NCBI GenBank assembly: GCA_016931315.1
Contig: JAFGFB010000245.1
Coordinates: 1 to 38,038, forward strand
DNA length: 38,038 nt
Origin: Anaerolineae bacterium
GTDB lineage: Bacteria > Chloroflexota > Anaerolineae > B4-G1 > SLSP01
Direction: 5' to 3'
Below are positions 36,801 to 38,038 of the stretch, one piece after another (the first letter of the stretch is position 1; each line of letters begins with the position of its first letter). The notes beneath the pieces are model-generated. The model was not told where the DNA came from, searched no databases, and worked only from the letters and a program-made list of their open reading frames with translations. The translations under genes were made by a program, and so were the position numbers.

Positions 36801-37744
36801 GCATCGCGAGCTACTTCTTGTAGCAGGCGTGTTTTGCCCACGCCGGCTTCGCCTTCAACCCAGATCAAAGTGCCCGCGCCGCCGATAGCAGCTTCCAGAT
36901 GCGCCAGCAGCGCAGCGCGCTCTTCGCGACGCCCGATGAGGGGCATCTGCGACGGCAGAGCAGCGCCGCCTGCGGTGCGGATGGGCGGGCGCAGGGTCTG
37001 GGGAAGGTAGGGCTCAGCCGGGGCGCCCATCCGCCGGGCGATTTCACGCGCCAGCGCGAGGGTCTCGGCTTCGGGTTGAACGTGAAGCTCGGTCTCCAGA
37101 ATGTGGCAACAGAGCTCGGCTTGCCTGAGCGCCTCGGCGTCGCGGTTGAGGAGGTGCAGGAGGCGCATCACCTCGCGGTGCGCCGCTTCGCGCCAGGAAT
37201 CCTCCGCCACCAGGCGCCGGGCGATGGTGAGGGCACGCTCGTAATCACCGCGCGCTTTCAGCGCGTTGGTCAGCTGCCCAAGCAGCTCGAGTAGACGTTC
37301 GCGCAGACGCTCGCGCTCGAAAAGCACCCAATCCTCGTAATAGCCCGCCAGAAAGTCGCCGCGGCAAAGCCCCACAGCCGCAAGCCAGGCGGCTAAGGCG
37401 TTCTCGTTCGTCGCGGGACATGCCGCGAGTCTTTCGAAATCGGCGATATCCAAGGCAAGCGGCATATCGGGGGCAAGCCGCACGCCGGCGCTCTCTGTAT
37501 CCAATTGAAAGTGAGGTCCCAAAGATTTGCGGATCAACCAGAGAGCCTGGCTCAGGCGCCGGCGCGCCAGGTCATCGGGCAGGTCGGGCCAGAAGGTGCC
37601 GGCGAGCAGATCACGGGTATGGGAACGATCACGGTAGGTGAGGAGATAAGCCAGGAGCGAGCGGACGGTGGCGTTGGAAATGGGCGGCGGCGGGATGCCG
37701 TCGCAGGTCAAATGCAAGCCGCCGAAAAGCCGGGCAGATAACAT
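33875..37744 (-). CDS. Giant transcriptional regulator: N-terminal OmpR/BTAD (SARP-like), AAA ATPase, TPR repeats, C-terminal HTH
   Basis: MLSARLFGGLHLTCDGIPPPPISNATVRSLLAYLL; ALDIADFERL..YYEDWVLFERERLRERLLELLGQL; LIWVEGEAGVGKTRLLQEVAR; TPR series; C-terminal RRQRCLLRLLAEATAQGASPRDEDLAAALGVGLRTLRRDIAALRAEGHEIHTRGR. Confidence 0.92.
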   Translation of the reverse strand: MLSARLFGGLHLTCDGIPPPPISNATVRSLLAYLLTYRDRSHTRDLLAGTFWPDLPDDLARRRLSQALWLIRKSLGPHFQLDTESAGVRLAPDMPLALDIADFERLAACPATNENALAAWLAAVGLCRGDFLAGYYEDWVLFERERLRERLLELLGQLTNALKARGDYERALTIARRLVAEDSWREAAHREVMRLLHLLNRDAEALRQAELCCHILETELHVQPEAETLALAREIARRMGAPAEPYLPQTLRPPIRTAGGAALPSQMPLIGRREERAALLAHLEAAIGGAGTLIWVEGEAGVGKTRLLQEVARDAAWRDIAVLWGRAREDVGLAPFDIWVTALRHELSPLRVEQWSQLVAPIWLQVLRPLLPELAAVAPESAPALEPERERERLINAFAELLGAWSATRPLVLILEGLHWAGGDSLEVLAALDRRLTAHRVAIIGSYRRDEAEARPYVWERLQALHRPGQHEWVQLSSLDAAASGELIRRSLAISHAAPLFESRVYQETGGNPLFMLEILRALADEGLLLRDSAGQWSTPWDQTTAAYAELPLPPAVEQVIARRLAQLEPAERAVLETAAVIGNDFDLRLLQVACEQNAPQLLPTLRALVRRHFLIERPSAYEFSHDQVRQVTYRTLSHEAQRATHQRVARAIAEVHPENLTALALHLDRGELWERAVDIYFAAGKRAAAVYANEAALQAYARALAILEQAHPLPAPAETALGFELRVARCPLWRLRGERESYRTDIETLLSLAETLATPEHQVEALLQRAEYLSESTSEYEAAREAAAAALALAQEHGFRHQISRAWLAIGTAWKQIGHNAPALEAYQHALAEFQNSPAAGSSEIAIYVSLVMTYRDLGDLERAQETAQTALAKAPTGADPLSTARVHNALAWITRARGDHRAEAAHCREMLTQMRAIGHRYYEGVALNNLGLAYNALGEHGPAIETTRQALEIFRQIGHQHGQVITLLNLSSRYKNTGQLALARQALNTVLPLARQLALADDEARILSSLAELLTNTGDFEGAERALCQAETIVRELDAALMQATVHYRFGELYLARGDYAGALMRFEEALHAYERSGYPYYQTTSRAALAIAHFHLGEVNVAQTLIVQAFAEMESRPDTPPMLDVCFYYYRILDAARKPELARAALERACAELQQSCAALSDPSWQRAFVEDVPLHRQLMTAWKAFQPRRLTLRLPRAAAPTGRALRPEETVSVTWTVEHPDDQTIANKTSRRQRCLLRLLAEATAQGASPRDEDLAAALGVGLRTLRRDIAALRAEGHEIHTRGR

Positions 37745-37769
37745 TGCTTCTCCCCCTCACATTGCTCCT

Positions 37770-37798
37770 ATTATAGCGGCAGATTGGATAGGGCGCAA
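37770..37798 (-). promoter_or_regulatory. Putative promoter of the BTAD-ATPase-TPR regulator
   Basis: On -: TTGCGC - 17 nt - TATAAT, about 30 nt upstream of ATG. Confidence 0.45.
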
Positions 37799-37815
37799 AC
37801 CTCATTTTTCGGGGG

Positions 37816-38038
37816 TCGAGGACAAAGGCTGCCGCTTATTGGGGAGTTCAAAGATTACCTTGGGGAGACACCTGCGGATAGACACTTTGGCACGCGGAAG
37901 AGATGCAGAGGTAGTTTTTTTTGTGATTTTTGTGGACGGGGCTTCGCCTCACCACAAAAATCACACTTGCAGAAAAAAGACGCAGAGAGTTAACGCCTGA
38001 TGTGGGTCGTTTGCAAGATGGCGGTCTTATTTTCTCCA
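37816..38038 (+). repeat. Composite intergenic repeat, copy d (runs off window)
   Basis: gacaaaggctgccgcttattggggagttcaa (37821-37851), palindrome, tgcaagatggcggtcttattttctcca. Confidence 0.75.
37923..37964 (+). repeat. Palindrome family copy 18 (imperfect inner stem)
   Basis: gtgatttttgtggacggggCTTCGcctcaccacaaaaatcac, same as copy 2. Confidence 0.85.

Noticed and set aside
35744-36823. 359-aa + strand ORF
   Set aside because: Antisense shadow of the giant regulator.
1-38038. tRNA, rRNA or tmRNA genes
   Set aside because: None recognised by eye; a tRNAscan-SE/Infernal run would be needed to exclude them.

Overview
The window is a bacterial chromosomal segment. Gene content, the mevalonate-type decarboxylase and the recurring [VI][YF]LPLV-x-R C-terminus suggest Chloroflexota, which is an inference. 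It holds about 24 credible CDSs. These include topA with an N-terminal CxxC domain, a mannose-1-phosphate guanylyltransferase, the ordered block ffh-rpsP-khpA-rimM-dprA-HD, a class A PBP, an ASCH protein, a class I glutamine amidotransferase, a Ca2+-type P-ATPase, an NMT1/THI5-like ABC transporter followed by a mevalonate (di)phosphate decarboxylase homologue, glgC, a cluster of secreted proteins, and a giant BTAD-ATPase-TPR regulator. The most striking non-gene signal is a dispersed family of about 18 intergenic palindromes (33-46 bp). They share an architecture of T-rich arm, variable GC stem, C-NNN-G triloop, GC stem and A-rich arm, and their stem sequences differ between copies while mostly staying perfectly complementary. 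Many sit inside larger composite repeats. Other signals are MITE-like elements with ~25 bp terminal inverted repeats, a repeat island in the 22.15-22.65 kb divergent intergenic region, and a shared C-terminal motif on four otherwise unrelated secreted proteins. No CRISPR array, rRNA or tRNA was recognised. All calls come from reading the sequence and ORF translations; no searches or folding were run.
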